The notes below the pieces were generated by a model. The model worked only from the letters and a program-made list of their open reading frames with translations, made no database searches and was not told the DNA's origin. Source: Prunella strophiata (taxonomy: Eukaryota; Chordata; Aves; Passeriformes; Prunellidae). Taken from it: a stretch of DNA of 64,000 nucleotides. Location: positions 110,744,162 through 110,808,161 of the forward strand of contig JAZBQD010000030.1 of the NCBI GenBank assembly GCA_036583965.1. The letters are read 5' to 3'. Numbering within the stretch: position 1 is the first letter of the stretch; each line of letters begins with the position of its first letter. Position numbers and translations under genes: made by a program. Below, one piece after another: positions 10,256-21,230 of the stretch.

Positions 10256-11640
10256 GGAAAAAAGAACTGTCAAAGGCAAAATATTTCAGATGGGAATTTT
10301 CATTAAAACTGTAGCCCAGCTTGACCAATTTGCAACTTGCTGTTAATTTAACCTATTTTGGGCAGAGTTGAAGGAGTTTTCTGGAGAATATTTGAGGAGA
10401 AATCTTCCTAATGAGCCAAGCTGAGAGCAGAAACAAACTGCCCAGTGTGAAAAGCTCATGCAATGATTTGCTGGAACGAAACCTCAACAACAGCAGTTTG
10501 TCGTGGAGAGAGGATCATTTTGGCATTTAAAAACACAGAGAGGTTTGGATGGGTTGTGGAGTATGTTTGTTGGTTTTTGGGGGTTTTTTTGTGTTTGTTT
10601 TTTTTTTTTTTTAATTTTATTTTTTTTATATCCAGCCACAGTTCTTTTGTAGGTTTATTTATCATCTAGGGAAATAAAAGGGGGGGATGGGGGGGAAACA
10701 CCAGCAAAAAGTCTCAAGACTAGTGGGTCTTGTAAATTCTTATTATAGGGAAATAAAAGTGGAAAGAAGAGAGGTTTGAAGAGAGTATTGAGGAAAAAAA
10801 AAAAAAAAAAAAATAGATGGTTTGCTTGTTACTTTGCTTGTGAGTCCTTGGGTTTGTGTGAGGTGGTAGGTGTGAGTGTGCAGTGGAGAAAAGGGAAGGA
10901 AGGGAAGGAAGGGAAGGGAAGGGAAGGGAAGGGAAGGGAAACGAAAAGTGAAGGGAAAGGGAGTGAAAAGGCCTTATCCTTTCCTTTCCCTTTCCTTTCC
11001 TTTCCCTTTCCTTTCCTTTCCTTTCCTTTCCCTTTCCTTTCCTTTCCCTTTCCTTTCCTTTCCTTTCCCTTTCCTTTCCTTTCCCTTTCCTTTCCCTTTC
11101 CTTTCCCTTTCCTTTCCTTTCCTTTCCCTTTCCTTTCCCTTTCCTTTCCTTTCCCTTTCCTTTCCCTTTCCTTTCCTTTCCCTTTCCTTTCCTTTCCCTT
11201 CCCTTCCCTTCCCTTCCCTTCCCTTCCCTTCCCTTCCCTTCCCTTCCCTTCCCTTCCCTTCCCTTCCCTTCCCTTCCCTTCCCTTCCCTCCCTTCCCTTC
11301 CCTTCCCTCCCCTTCTTTTTGCTTTCCTCCCTTCCTCTTTTCTTTTCCTCAAAATGAGTTGTAAAGGAAATGGAGATTTTGCCGTCCCGCTTAGTGAGCT
11401 CGGAAGTGCCCGTTCGGGCGCGAGGAGCTGAGCTTGCATCCTGCTCACCGCTTGGACAGAAGCACTGAGATCCATTGCAGTCTTGGCGTTGCGAGATTCT
11501 CACCAGCACCAGTTTCATTTCAAACTGGAGCGCTTTAAGCCGCTGCCCGAGCCTGTCCCTTCACGCGGCGGGATCCCACCGCTCCGCTCTGCCGTCACGC
11601 CGGCGCCACCGCGGTGAGATGTCGCCCCTTGCACCATGGA
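10256..11640. repeat. Dispersed segmental duplication, copy B
   Basis: Positions 10256-10760 match 4444-4960. After an expanded purine/pyrimidine tract (10888-11335) the GC-rich part (11380-11640) matches 5185-5300 and 12905-13170. The similarity to copy C breaks off right after ttgcaccatggagca, where A/C-only sequence starts. Confidence 0.85.
10888..11335. repeat. Purine tract followed by pyrimidine tract, (GGGAA)n/(CCTTT)n
   Basis: Purine-only GGGAAGGAAG repeats at 10888-10960 switch within about 20 bases to CCTTT and CCCTT repeats up to 11335. The two halves are partly reverse complements and could fold back on each other. The tract is stop-poor in all frames, which explains the overlapping frames of 160-250 codons on both strands. 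Confidence 0.95.
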
Positions 11641-12613
11641 GCAACCCCCAAAAAACCCCCCAAACCCCAAAACGAGACAACCACAAAAACCCAACAGGCC
11701 CCAACCACCACCCACCCCCCGCCCGCAAACAAAAACCCAAAACCCAAAAAAACCAAACACCGGACCCCCCCCCCCCCCCCCCCCCCACCCCCCCAAGCAG
11801 CACAAACCCCATCCCACCCCGACACCAAATCAACCCCCCCCACCCCCACCACACACCCCACCAAAACAAAGGAAAAGGGACCAAACCCCCCCTACCCACC
11901 CAACCACCTAACACCACACAACACAAACAAAAAACCCACCCCCCACAACCATAACACACCACCCAACACAACGCAGGAGACCCACACCCACCACCCCCCC
12001 CAAACCCCCCCCCCACAACCCCCCACAACCCACCCCACCCCCCTGCAGCACCATCCCCCCTCAGCGATCCCACACTCAGCCAACACCCCACCCCCACCCC
12101 TCCAAAAGGAAACCCCAAACACACCCACCACAACCCACGACCCCCCGCAACCCCAAACTCACAAAACTACCCACACCTCCCAACACACCCCACCAATCAC
12201 GGAATCCCCAAAAAAATAACCCCCACCAGGCCCTCCCACACTACCCCCCAACACCAAGGGCCACCCACGCAACCGACCCCCCTCCCCCCCAAAACCACAC
12301 ACCGGAACCCCCACACACCGCACCACCTCACCCCCCCCCCCCACCCCCCCAACCCAACCCCCACACCCCCCCACCACCCCACCCCATCCAACAACAACCC
12401 CCCCCCCCCACCACACCCCCCCACCTCCCTCCCCCACCCAACCCCAACAGAGAACACCCCCCAAACAACCAACACACAACCCCCCCACCACCACCACCCC
12501 CCACCCCCGGACCACCCAAACACCCAACCACCCCACACGCGGCCAATCATCCCAATCCAAGGCACAATGCACCCCCCCCACCCCCACCACAAAACACCCC
12601 CCCCCTCACCCGG

Positions 12614-12672
<59 letters not shown>

Positions 12673-12720
12673 ACCCCCCTAACAAAAGGAAACAACCCCT
12701 CCACCCCCCCACAAGCGACA
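11641..12720. repeat. A/C-only low-complexity block, about 1.1 kb
   Basis: The plus strand consists almost only of A and C, with few G or T, in an irregular order such as CCCCCCAAACCCCAAAACG. It is not a simple tandem repeat. The minus strand is G/T-only with dozens of G runs of three or more. It starts abruptly inside duplicated copy B. The open frames here (Gly/Val/Trp-rich on minus, Pro/Thr/His-rich on plus) come from the composition. Confidence 0.9.
12615..12672. repeat. 58-base C homopolymer
   Basis: Uninterrupted run of C at the right end of the A/C block, followed by acccccctaacaaaaggaaa. A shorter run precedes the same sequence at about 13646-13663. Confidence 0.97.
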
Positions 12721-12812
12721 AAGGAATGAAAAGGAAAGGAAAGGAAAGGAAAGGAAAGGAAAGGAAAGGAAAGGAAAGGAAAGGAAAGGAAAGGAAAGGA
12801 AAGCGCCACCAC
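12673..12812. repeat. GGAAA cassette, short copy
   Basis: A left border acccccctaacaaaaggaaa is followed by a 60-bp unique part, then about 77 bp of GGAAA repeats (12727-12803) and the right border aagcgccaccac. The same borders enclose the long copy at 13664-14735. Confidence 0.9.
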
Positions 12813-12824
12813 GGAAAGGCCCCC

Positions 12825-13400
12825 AAAGGATGGGAGGGAAGAAATGAATAGGGTAGTGGAAGAAAAATGAGTCCACTGTAAAAGGAAAAGGCGAGATTTT
12901 GCCCATCCCAGGTAAGTGAGCTCGGAAGTGCCCGTCCGGCGCAGGAGCTGAGCTTGCAGCCGCTCCCGCTTGGACAGAGCACTGAGATCCTTTGCAGTCT
13001 TGCGTTGCTGAGATTCTTCACCAGCACCTTTCATTTCAACTGGAGCGCTTTAAGCCGCGTGCCCGAGCATGTCCCTTCATCGGCGCGAACAGAAAAACAA
13101 ACCCAGCTCCCCAGCTCTTCCCGTACAGCGGCGCCACCGCGGTGAGATGTCGCCCCTTGCACCATGGAGCACCCGCATGTGATGCCGAACCAGTGACACT
13201 GCCCGGCGGACAGCGCAGGCCTGCGGCCCGACCGATCGAATCGATACCACGGGCCCAGGAGCTTCTGGGAGCTGCCAGCTCAGCGCTCCAAAGCTCAGCG
13301 CCACACATCCCGTGCGCTGCGGCCTCGGCCGGGGCCGGGTGATGCCTGCGGAGCGCCTCTGCCTGCCTGTCTGCCGTGCTCCTCGCTCTGCTGCTTCTCC
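12825..13400. repeat. Dispersed segmental duplication, copy C
   Basis: 12838-12900 resembles 5038-5100 (gaagaaatgaatagg). 12910-13165 matches 11390-11640 (gcttggacagagcactgaga and gatgtcgccccttgcaccat). Beyond the point where copy B breaks off it continues for about 200 bp into GC-rich sequence that joins the 46-bp satellite. Confidence 0.8.
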
Positions 13401-13424
13401 CGGCTTTCTACGGGAGCTTGGGAT

Positions 13425-13605
13425 GTTCCCCACTCTCCTGCCTCTTCGCACCATCTAACTTTCTTCCATCTTCCCAATCTCCTCTCTCTCCCGACATTCC
13501 CATGCCGCTCCCGTCTTCCCACAACTCTCCTGCCTCTACCGACCTTCTCACTTTGCTGCCATGATCCCCACTCTCCTGCCTCTCACGTATTCTTCAAGCG
13601 GTGGC
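13425..13605. repeat. 46-bp satellite, left outlier
   Basis: About four degenerate units (cccactctcctgcctct and ctcccgacattcccatgcc) match the main array at 14735-16815. The cassette at 13605-14735 separates this part from the main array. Confidence 0.85.
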
Positions 13606-14735
13606 ATCCACCACCACAGGAAAATCCAACCACCCACCACGGCCCCCCCCCCCCCCCCCCACCCCCCTAACAAAAGGAAACAACCCCTCCACCCCCCCAC
13701 AAGCGACAAAGGAATGAAAAGGAAAGGAAAGGAAAGGAAAGGAAAGGAAGGAAAGGAAAGGAAAGGAAAGGAAAGGAAAGGAAAGGAAAGGAAAGGAAAG
13801 GAAAGGAAAGGAAGGAAAGGAAAGGAAAGGAAAGGAAAGGAAAGGAAAGGAAAGGAAAGGAAAGGAAGGAAAGGAAAGGAAAGGAAGGAAAGGAAAGGAA
13901 GGAAAGGAAAGGAAGGAAAGGAAAGGAAGGAAAGGAAAGGAAAGGAAGGAAAGGAAAGGAAAGGAAAGGAAAGGAAGGAAAGGAAAGGAAAGGAAAGGAA
14001 AGGAAAGGAAAGGAAGGAAAGGAAAGGAAAGGAAGGAAAGGAAAGGAAAGGAAGGAAAGGAAAGGAAAGGAAAGGAAGGAAAGGAAAGGAAAGGAAAGGA
14101 AAGGAAGGAAAGGAAAGGAAGGAAAGGAAAGGAAAGGAAAGGAAAGGAAAGGAAGGAAAGGAAAGGAAGGAAAGGAAAGGAAAGGAAAGGAAGGAAAGGA
14201 AAGGAAAGGAAGGAAAGGAAAGGAAAGGAAAGGAAAGGAAAGGAAGGAAAGGAAAGGAAAGGAAAGGAAAGGAAGGAAAGGAAAGGAAAGGAAAGGAAAG
14301 GAAAGGAAGGAAAGGAAAGGAAAGGAAGGAAAGGAAAGGAAAGGAAAGGAAAGGAAAGGAAAGGAAAGGAAAGGAAAGGAAAGGAAAGGAAGGAAAGGAA
14401 AGGAAAGGAAAGGAAGGAAAGGAAAGGAAGGAAAGGAAAGGAAAGGAAGGAAAGGAAAGGAAGGAAAGGAAAGGAAAGGAAAGGAAAGGAAAGGAAAGGA
14501 AAGGAAAGGAAGGAAAGGAAAGGAAAGGAAAGGAAAGGAAAGGAAGGAAAGGAAAGGAAAGGAAGGAAAGGAAAGGAAAGGAAAGGAAAGGAAAGGAAGG
14601 AAAGGAAAGGAAAGGAAAGGAAAGGAAAGGAAAGGAAAGGAAAGGAAAGGAAAGGAAGGAAAGGAAAGGAAAGGAAAGGAAAGGAAAGGAAAGGAAAGGA
14701 AGGAAAGGAAAGGAAAGGAAAGGAAAGCGCCACCA
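13605..14735. repeat. GGAAA cassette, long copy (about 1 kb array)
   Basis: A border identical to the short cassette (acccccctaacaaaaggaaa to gacaaaggaatgaaaaggaa) leads into about 1,010 bp of (GGAAA)n at 13718-14728. The array is punctuated at irregular intervals by GGAA units and ends in aaagcgccaccac. The 788-codon plus-strand frame (Lys/Gly/Arg/Glu) and the roughly 380-codon minus frames (Phe/Leu/Ser/Pro) over it are artefacts of this repeat. Confidence 0.95.
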
Positions 14736-16815
14736 CTCCTGCCTCTCCCGACATTCTCACTTTGCTGCCATGATCCCCACTCTCCTGCCTCTCCCGACAT
14801 TCTCACTTTGCTGCCATGATCCCCACTCTCCTGCCTCTCCCGCCATTCTCACGGAGCTGGGATGTTCCCCACTCTCCTGCCTCTCCCGATATTCCCACGC
14901 CTCTCCCATCTTCCCCACTCTCCTCTCTCTCCTGACGTTCCCACGCCACTCCCGTCTTCCACACTCTCCTGCCTCTCCTGGCCACAAAAATCCGGACAAA
15001 AATTCGCACTTTGCTCCCATCTTCCACACTCTCCTGCCTCTCCCGACATTCCCACGCCGCTCCCGTGTTCCCCACTCTCCTGCCTCTCCTGGCCACAAAA
15101 ATTCTCGACAAAAATTCGCACTTTGCTCCCATCTTCCCCGCTCTCCTGCCTCTCCCACCATTCTCACTTTCTTCCATCTTTCCCACTCTCCTCTCTCTCC
15201 CGACATTCCCACGCCGCTCCCGTCTTCCACACTCTCCTGCCTCTCCCGACCTTCTCACTTTGCTGCCATGATCCCCACTCTCCTGCCTCTCCCGGTATTC
15301 TCACGTCGGTGGCATCTTCCCCGCTCTCCTGCCTCTCTCGGCATTCTCACTTTCTTCCATCTTCCCCACTCTCCTGCCTCTCCCGCCATTCTCACGGAGC
15401 TGGGATGTTCCCCACTCTCCTGCCTCTCCCGACATTCTCACTTTGCTGCCATGATCCCCACTCTCCTGCCTCTCCCGATATTCCCACGCCTCTCCCATCT
15501 TCCCCACTCTCCTCTCTCTCCTGACGTTCCCACGCCACTCCCGTCTTCCACACTCTCCTGCCTCTCCTGGCCACAAAAATCCGGACAAAAATTCGCACTT
15601 TGCTCCCATCTTTCCACACTCTCCTGCCTCTCCCGACATTCCCACGCCCGCTCCCGTGTTCCCCACTCTCCCTGCCTCTCCTGGCCACAAAAATCTCGAC
15701 AAAAATTCGCACTTTGCTCCCATCTTCCCCGCTCTCCTGCCTCTCCCACCACTCTCACTTTGTTCCATCTTTCCCACTCTCCTCTCTCTCCCGACATTCC
15801 CACGCCGCTCCCGTCTTCCACACTCTTCTGCCTCTCCCGACATTCTCACTTTGCTGCCATGATCCCCACTCTCCTGCCTCTCCCGATGTTTTCACTTCCA
15901 TCTTCCCCACTCTCCTCTCTCTCCTGATGTTCCCACGCCGCTCCCGTGTTCCACACTCTCCTGCCTCTCCTGGCCACAAAAATTCTGACCAAAAATTCGC
16001 ACTTTGCTCCCATCTTCCACACTCTCCTGCCTCTCCCGACATTCTCACTTTGCTGTCATGATCCCCACTCTCCTGCCTCCCCTGACATCCCCACGCCGCT
16101 CCCATCTTCCACACTCTCCGGGCCACAAAAATTCTGCCCAAAAAATTCTCACTTTCTTCCATCTTCCCCACTCTCCTGCCTCTCCTGACGTTCCCACGCC
16201 GCTCCCGTGTTCCCCACTCTCCAGCCTCTCCTGGCCACAAAAATTCTCGACGAAAATTCGCACTTTGCTCCCATCTTCCCCGCTCTCCTGCCTCTCCCAC
16301 CATTCTCACTTTGTTCCATCTTTCCCACTCTCCTCTCTCTCCCGACATTCCCACGCCGCTCCCGTCTTCCACACTCTTCTGCCTCTCCCGACATTCTCAC
16401 TTTGCTGCCATGATCCCCACTCTCCTGCCTCTCCCGATGTTTTCACTTCCATCTTCCCCACTCTCCTCTCTCTCCTGATGTTCCCACGCCGCTCCCGTGT
16501 TCCACACTCTCCTGCCTCTCCTGGCCACAAAAATTCTGACCAAAAATTCGCACTTTACTCCCATCTTCCCCACTCTCCTCTCTCTCCCGACATTCCCACG
16601 CCACTCCCATCTTCCCCACTCTCCCGTCTCTCCTGGCCACAAAATTCTCGACAAAAATTCCCACGCTGCTCCCATCTTCCCCGCTCTCCTGCCTCTCCCG
16701 ACCTTCTCACTTTGTTCCCATCTTCCCCTCTCTCCTGTCTCTCCCGACGTCTTCCACACTCTCCTGGCCAGAAAAATTCTGCCCAAAAATTCTCACTTTG
16801 CTCCCACCTTTCCCA
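14736..16815. repeat. 46-bp satellite with higher-order structure
   Basis: Tandem units close to cactctcctgcctctcccga followed by cattctcactttgctgccat and two or three cytosines. Variant units carry ggccacaaaaattctcgaca. Variants recur together: acggagctgggatgttcccc is at 14851 and again at 15394, and ttgttccatc is at 15760 and 16311. This gives a higher-order period of about 545-590 bp. Open frames on both strands are repeat artefacts. Confidence 0.92.
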
Positions 16816-16850
16816 CCCCGAGCCACGCTGCAGCAGCTCCTGCATGTGAA

Positions 16851-17473
16851 AAATGCATATTTTACATTATTGGCTTTTCACAGATACTCTATGTATTATG
16901 CTGTATCAATTAGTAGTACTGTATTGATATTTTAATAGTATGGTAAATGTAGTGTTATAGATAAATTGTAGTTTTTATAATTAAAACAGAGACTATGTAT
17001 GTAAGATGTTTTTTCACAAGAGGAATGAGGTATTCGCACAGGGATAGCAGCCACAGATTTTTTCTCTAAATCTTTCAGAGAAAAAGAATTTATTGCTTCC
17101 TTATCAGAAGGGACCAAATTCTTCCTGCACTGCTGAGTCTGGAAGGCGCCGAGGAATTAAGAGAAAGATGACAAAAACCAGATGAAATCCTTTGTTTGAA
17201 TGGAATTTATGCATCATGCATGAGATATATGAATATGCAACAGGTTATTGCTTTTAAGGGTTAATCCTCTGTTAACGGGTGTGCTTTGGGGGCTTAATTT
17301 GTCCAGGAGAGCACCTGTACCTGTTTGTAACTCTTTGTTTTTATTGTCTCCTATTGTCCTAATCTAAACTGTTCAAATTTTATTAACTCTAATTATATTA
17401 CTATTTTTTATAACCATTTTATTACTATTAAACTTTTACAATTTCAAAACCAAGTGATTGGCTTTTTTTTACA
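16851..17473 (-). mobile_element. LTR of an endogenous retrovirus (about 620 bp)
   Basis: On the minus strand it starts TGTAAAAAAAAGCCAATCAC at 17473 and ends GCATTTTTCACA at 16851, so it has TG...CA ends. An AATAAA signal lies at about 17090 in minus orientation. I recognise it as a widespread songbird LTR. Fragments of the same family occur at 5990-6120, 6373-6853 (inverted) and 7462-7834. No matching target duplication was seen. Confidence 0.75.
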
Positions 17474-17653
17474 TGCACAACTGCTGCCCCAGGCATGGAC
17501 TGACGCTGCAGGAATCGCTGCACGAGTCTCCCATGGCACAAGTTCATGCCCATGGCAGGGCCCTGCTGGAGCAGGGGAAGGACTCCCCTCCCTGAGCAGG
17601 AGCAGTGAGGGATGCACTGAGCACAAACCCCAATCCCTTACGTGTCACAGCTG

Positions 17654-18353
17654 CTAATCTGGTCCCTGGAATCTCACCAGTCCTTCAGCCATGCTCCCAC
17701 TCCTTGTGGGAGTACAATGTTCAGCTCTCTTCTCTCTCCTAGCTTTATCTGAAGGTATCCAATCAAAGGAGAGCAAGGTTACCTTTAACAGTTTTTTCCA
17801 CCAGTTTGTCATTTGCTGTAAAATAGTTTGTAGAGTATTTGCATACCTACCCCAATTTTCAACTAGTTGTTTACATGTGTGTTTAACCAGGCTTAAAAGC
17901 CCTTTGCAGGTTGGTACTTTTCCCTCTCCTGGTCCCAAGAAGGTAAATACCTCATAATAACAGCAAAGACATAATAAAGTTGGGTCCAATCTTTTTTTTT
18001 TTTTTTTATATAAACTAAATGCAGTGAACCTTTTAGTGCTCCCTTTGTGGCAGTTTCTCCTGCTATCCAATCATTTGAGGCTCCTTTTTTGTACCTTCCC
18101 AGCCTTTCTTTTGAGCAGTCGATGCCAAAATCTGATGTAGCATTTCAGTGCTGATCCCACTAATGCCATGTTCAGAGTTAGCATCACCCTGCTCATGCAC
18201 TGTTAATCCAAGCATCCCATTAACCTTTTTTGGCCACGATGTAACTGTGGGAGAGCTCAGGCTGACCTGCTTATCCTTCCACTGCCAAATCCTTTGCTGA
18301 ATCCATTCCTGCTGGGAGATGCAGCCTTCCTGCTCTGGAGACATGGCCTTCAT
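17654..18353 (-). pseudogene. Possible internal remnant of an endogenous retrovirus
   Basis: Two minus-strand open frames follow each other here, 18353-18063 (96 codons) and a second of similar size ending at 17654. An A run at 17994-18008 and stops separate them. They lie just upstream of the minus-strand LTR at 17473-16851, where the internal part of a provirus would be. Charged, Trp- and Gln-rich segments such as QQEWIQQRIWQWKDK would fit a gag-like protein, but I cannot match a known one. It is broken and cannot encode a full product. Confidence 0.28.
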
Positions 18354-18739
18354 TCCTGATTCCTAAAAGTGCATTTGGGCAGTCAGCTGCTTAAATACTT
18401 TCCACTTAAGTGAGTCAAGCTTATCAAGAAGTCAAGATCGTTGCATTGCAGCCATTCTTGCCTCTTTGTTTACCATTCTGCATAAGTCACACACCTTAAT
18501 CAGCAGAGGAGTTATATTTACTTCCCAATCACTGATTCAAATATTTAATCTCTTCAGGCCTAACACTGCCTCCAGTGCAATCTTAATCAAAACATGCCCA
18601 TTAGCAGCTTTCCCAGAGATAAATGCCTTGAGGGATGTTATTTTACCTGTTGCTAAACTATTTATGTATTTTATGATACTGTACAGTGTGGGACAGATTA
18701 GGACAGGATACTAACTCAAACCTCACAAGAATGTAGCTG

Positions 18740-18890
18740 AATCACATGTCAAGGTGTGCATTCCCCATCCCTCAAAGTGTTCAAGGCCAGCTTGGATGGA
18801 GATCTGAGCAAGCTGGTCTAGAGGAAGGTGGCCCTGGCCATGGCAGGGGGTTGGAACTGGATGATTTTTAAGGTCCCTTTCAACCCAAAC
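18740..18890 (+). mobile_element. CR1 3' end
   Basis: Contains the plus-strand CR1 3' consensus (ggttggaactggatgatttt and aaggtccctttcaaccca). It ends in an expanded ATTCT tail. Confidence 0.9.
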
Positions 18891-19065
18891 TCTATTCTAT
18901 TCTATTCTATTCTATTCTATTCTATTCTATTCTATTCTATTCTATTCTATTCTATTCATTCCATTCCATTCTATCTATTCCATTCCATTCCATTCCATCT
19001 ATATAGAAGATAAATATCAAATAAATAGAATGTAAATATAAATAGAATTCTATTCTATTCTTCTC
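18888..19065. repeat. (TATTC)n microsatellite from a CR1 tail
   Basis: About 13 copies of TTCTA at 18890-18957 continue into CATTC variants and tatctat/aaataga sequence up to 19065. CR1 tails are short ATTCTATG-like repeats, so this looks like a tail that expanded after insertion. Confidence 0.9.
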
Positions 19066-21230
19066 TGAACAGACTGGCATCAGTGGTGCCTCTGCAGCCA
19101 CTGGCTTATGATCCAGTACAGAAAATACACAGCTACCCTATGTTGAGCACAACCTTTTTAAAAGTTACCAAACTGGTACTTTTTAAAGATTCCAGCACTG
19201 ACAGCTGCAGAGTACAGCTAAAATCTTTCTACTTTTATTTCCACCAAGGTGCACTCTGCACAGCACATGGACAGCAAGCATCTCTCTGTTTCCTTTTTCT
19301 GTTTTGAACCATTTAGATCGACTTTCCACCTCACCCTGTGCATGCTCTGTGGACATCTGGAGTTTCCAGATGTAGCACCTGTGGTGAGAAGCTCCTTGCA
19401 GCCAGTCATGTACGTGCCCATGGTGTAACAAATGTTCCATGGCAGCAGGGTGTGTTGTTAAGGGCAGGAGCACACACTGGGCATCCCAAATTATCACAGC
19501 AGTTCCTCAGACTTTGCTCAGATAACTTTTTTCAGTAGAAGAGGACAGGCCAGATGACTATGACATCCCCCCAGGCTGATGGAAACATCTCCAGCATAAT
19601 TTTATTCAAGATACTCTTCCAGTTTTGTGGAGGCTTTATTTGGGAAGGTAAGGGAGGAGGAGAAGGTGGTTAGGGAAGGAAGGAGCCCTGAGGGAAGTTT
19701 TCACTGTTGAGTTCCTCACCATCCTGTTTGAAGCAGATTGAAGGCTGGCACCTGCAGCCTCCCTGGGCAGTCTGAGCTGACAGGAGATCAAGCAGGATCC
19801 TACAATTTGAATTTGGCAGTTTTCCAATGCAATGTTTTTGGCCTGGAAAAAAATGACAGCTAGTTTTGTACTCTTGAGTCTGTGTAGAGGTAATTCCAAA
19901 ACTGAAGAGCCATTTCACTCCCTTTTAAGCTCCTCAACTCCCTCAGCTCTTTTAAGAGCTGAGTAATCAACTAAAATAAATAAATCATGATATGTGGTGA
20001 TTGTAACCTTAATGTTAGAAAAACTAATTAAAGTCATAATGAAATAATTACAGGCTGCATTGTGCAACATAGAAAATGAAAAGGGCAACTGTTCCTGGCT
20101 ACCCTTGGAGAGATCATTTAATAAAAGAGAATGAGACAGAGACAATTGCAACACAAGCTGCAGGAGAAAGCAGAAAACTCTGTTTCCTCATATTTAGGAT
20201 ATCAGTCACTTCTGACCATTGCACAAGCTGAACAAAATCAGATTCCTCTTTACAGTGACCCAAGAGCTCCCTTTGCTAGGGTTTCTTTTTTTCTTTTTTT
20301 TTTTTTTTCTTTTTTTCCTTTTTTTTTTTTTTTTTTTTTTTTTGGCAGTGACAGCCTAGAGCATATTTTCCTGTGAGAGAACTGTAAATACCTCACATGC
20401 CTTTGCACCCTCGTGTTGCAAAAGGCACTAAGGACAACCTGAGTACAGAGTTGTTACAGCAAAGCAGGAGCCAGTTCCTGGCATGAGACTGAACAACTCA
20501 AAGAAAAGGGCATTTTCAATCATGGCAGAAAACTGCAGATCCATTTTCTTTTCTAACTAGGCTTTTCAGCGCTTTTTGCTAGAAATGAGGACATTTTTCT
20601 CAGAGCAGCATAAGGACACCCATTGTTAGCAACAGGCCAACCACAAACCTTTGTGCCTAGAGAAAATATATTAAAAAAAAAAAAAAAAGAAGAGGAGGGG
20701 TTTATCTGGTTTCCATCTCAGTATCAGCTGAGCCACCCTGCTGCCAGCTGCTTGTCTGAGGCTGGCAGTGAGAATCAGAGCAGGTGTCTCCTCAGCTCAC
20801 AGCCAGAACACATCCCTGTTTTCTCACTGCTCCCAGGGCTGTGCAGGAGCCTGGCACTGACCTGCCATGAAGAGGGAAGCAGTCACAGCCCTCCTTAGTT
20901 TTCTTAGCTCAACCAGCATGCTAACTTGGCATTAAAGAGTTTTTCAGCTTATCCTTGCTTTAAGTTTTTTTGGTTTTTTTTTTTTATTTTCTGTCTTCCC
21001 CTCTCCTCCTGGTTGCCCAGTCTTTGCCAAAACACAAGATCAGGCTGCAGCTCTGCATGCAGGGAGGATGAGGGCACCTGCAGTAGTGCATTTTCTGTAA
21101 TGTGTGTGTGTTGAGCTCAAGATGCTTTTAACAGGCATGGTGAGAGGGATATGGGATGGAAAGGATCTGTGTCCTATCCCACACAGGACCAAAATCTTGT
21201 TGGTGAGAGCCATCCCATTTTTGCAGTTAT
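19066..21230. other. Non-coding stretch
   Basis: No convincing exon. Contains a long T-rich run (20283-20343) and an A run with purines at 20671-20698. Confidence 0.45.

Noticed and set aside
11641..12720. Telomeric repeat
   Set aside because: CCCCAAAA-like patches occur, but the vertebrate CCCTAA unit is absent and order is irregular.
11561..13034. Gly/Trp/Val-rich and Pro/Thr-rich frames of 140-280 codons
   Set aside because: Produced by the A/C-only block and C run. No domain, splice site or start context.
13594..14806. Minus-strand frames of 380-390 codons, Phe/Leu/Ser/Pro repeats
   Set aside because: Complement of the same array. All frames are open because of composition.
13561..15927. 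788-codon plus-strand open frame
   Set aside because: It runs through the GGAAA array and the 46-bp satellite, both free of stop codons in several frames. The protein is monotonous Lys/Gly/Arg/Glu and then Ser/Pro/His repeats.
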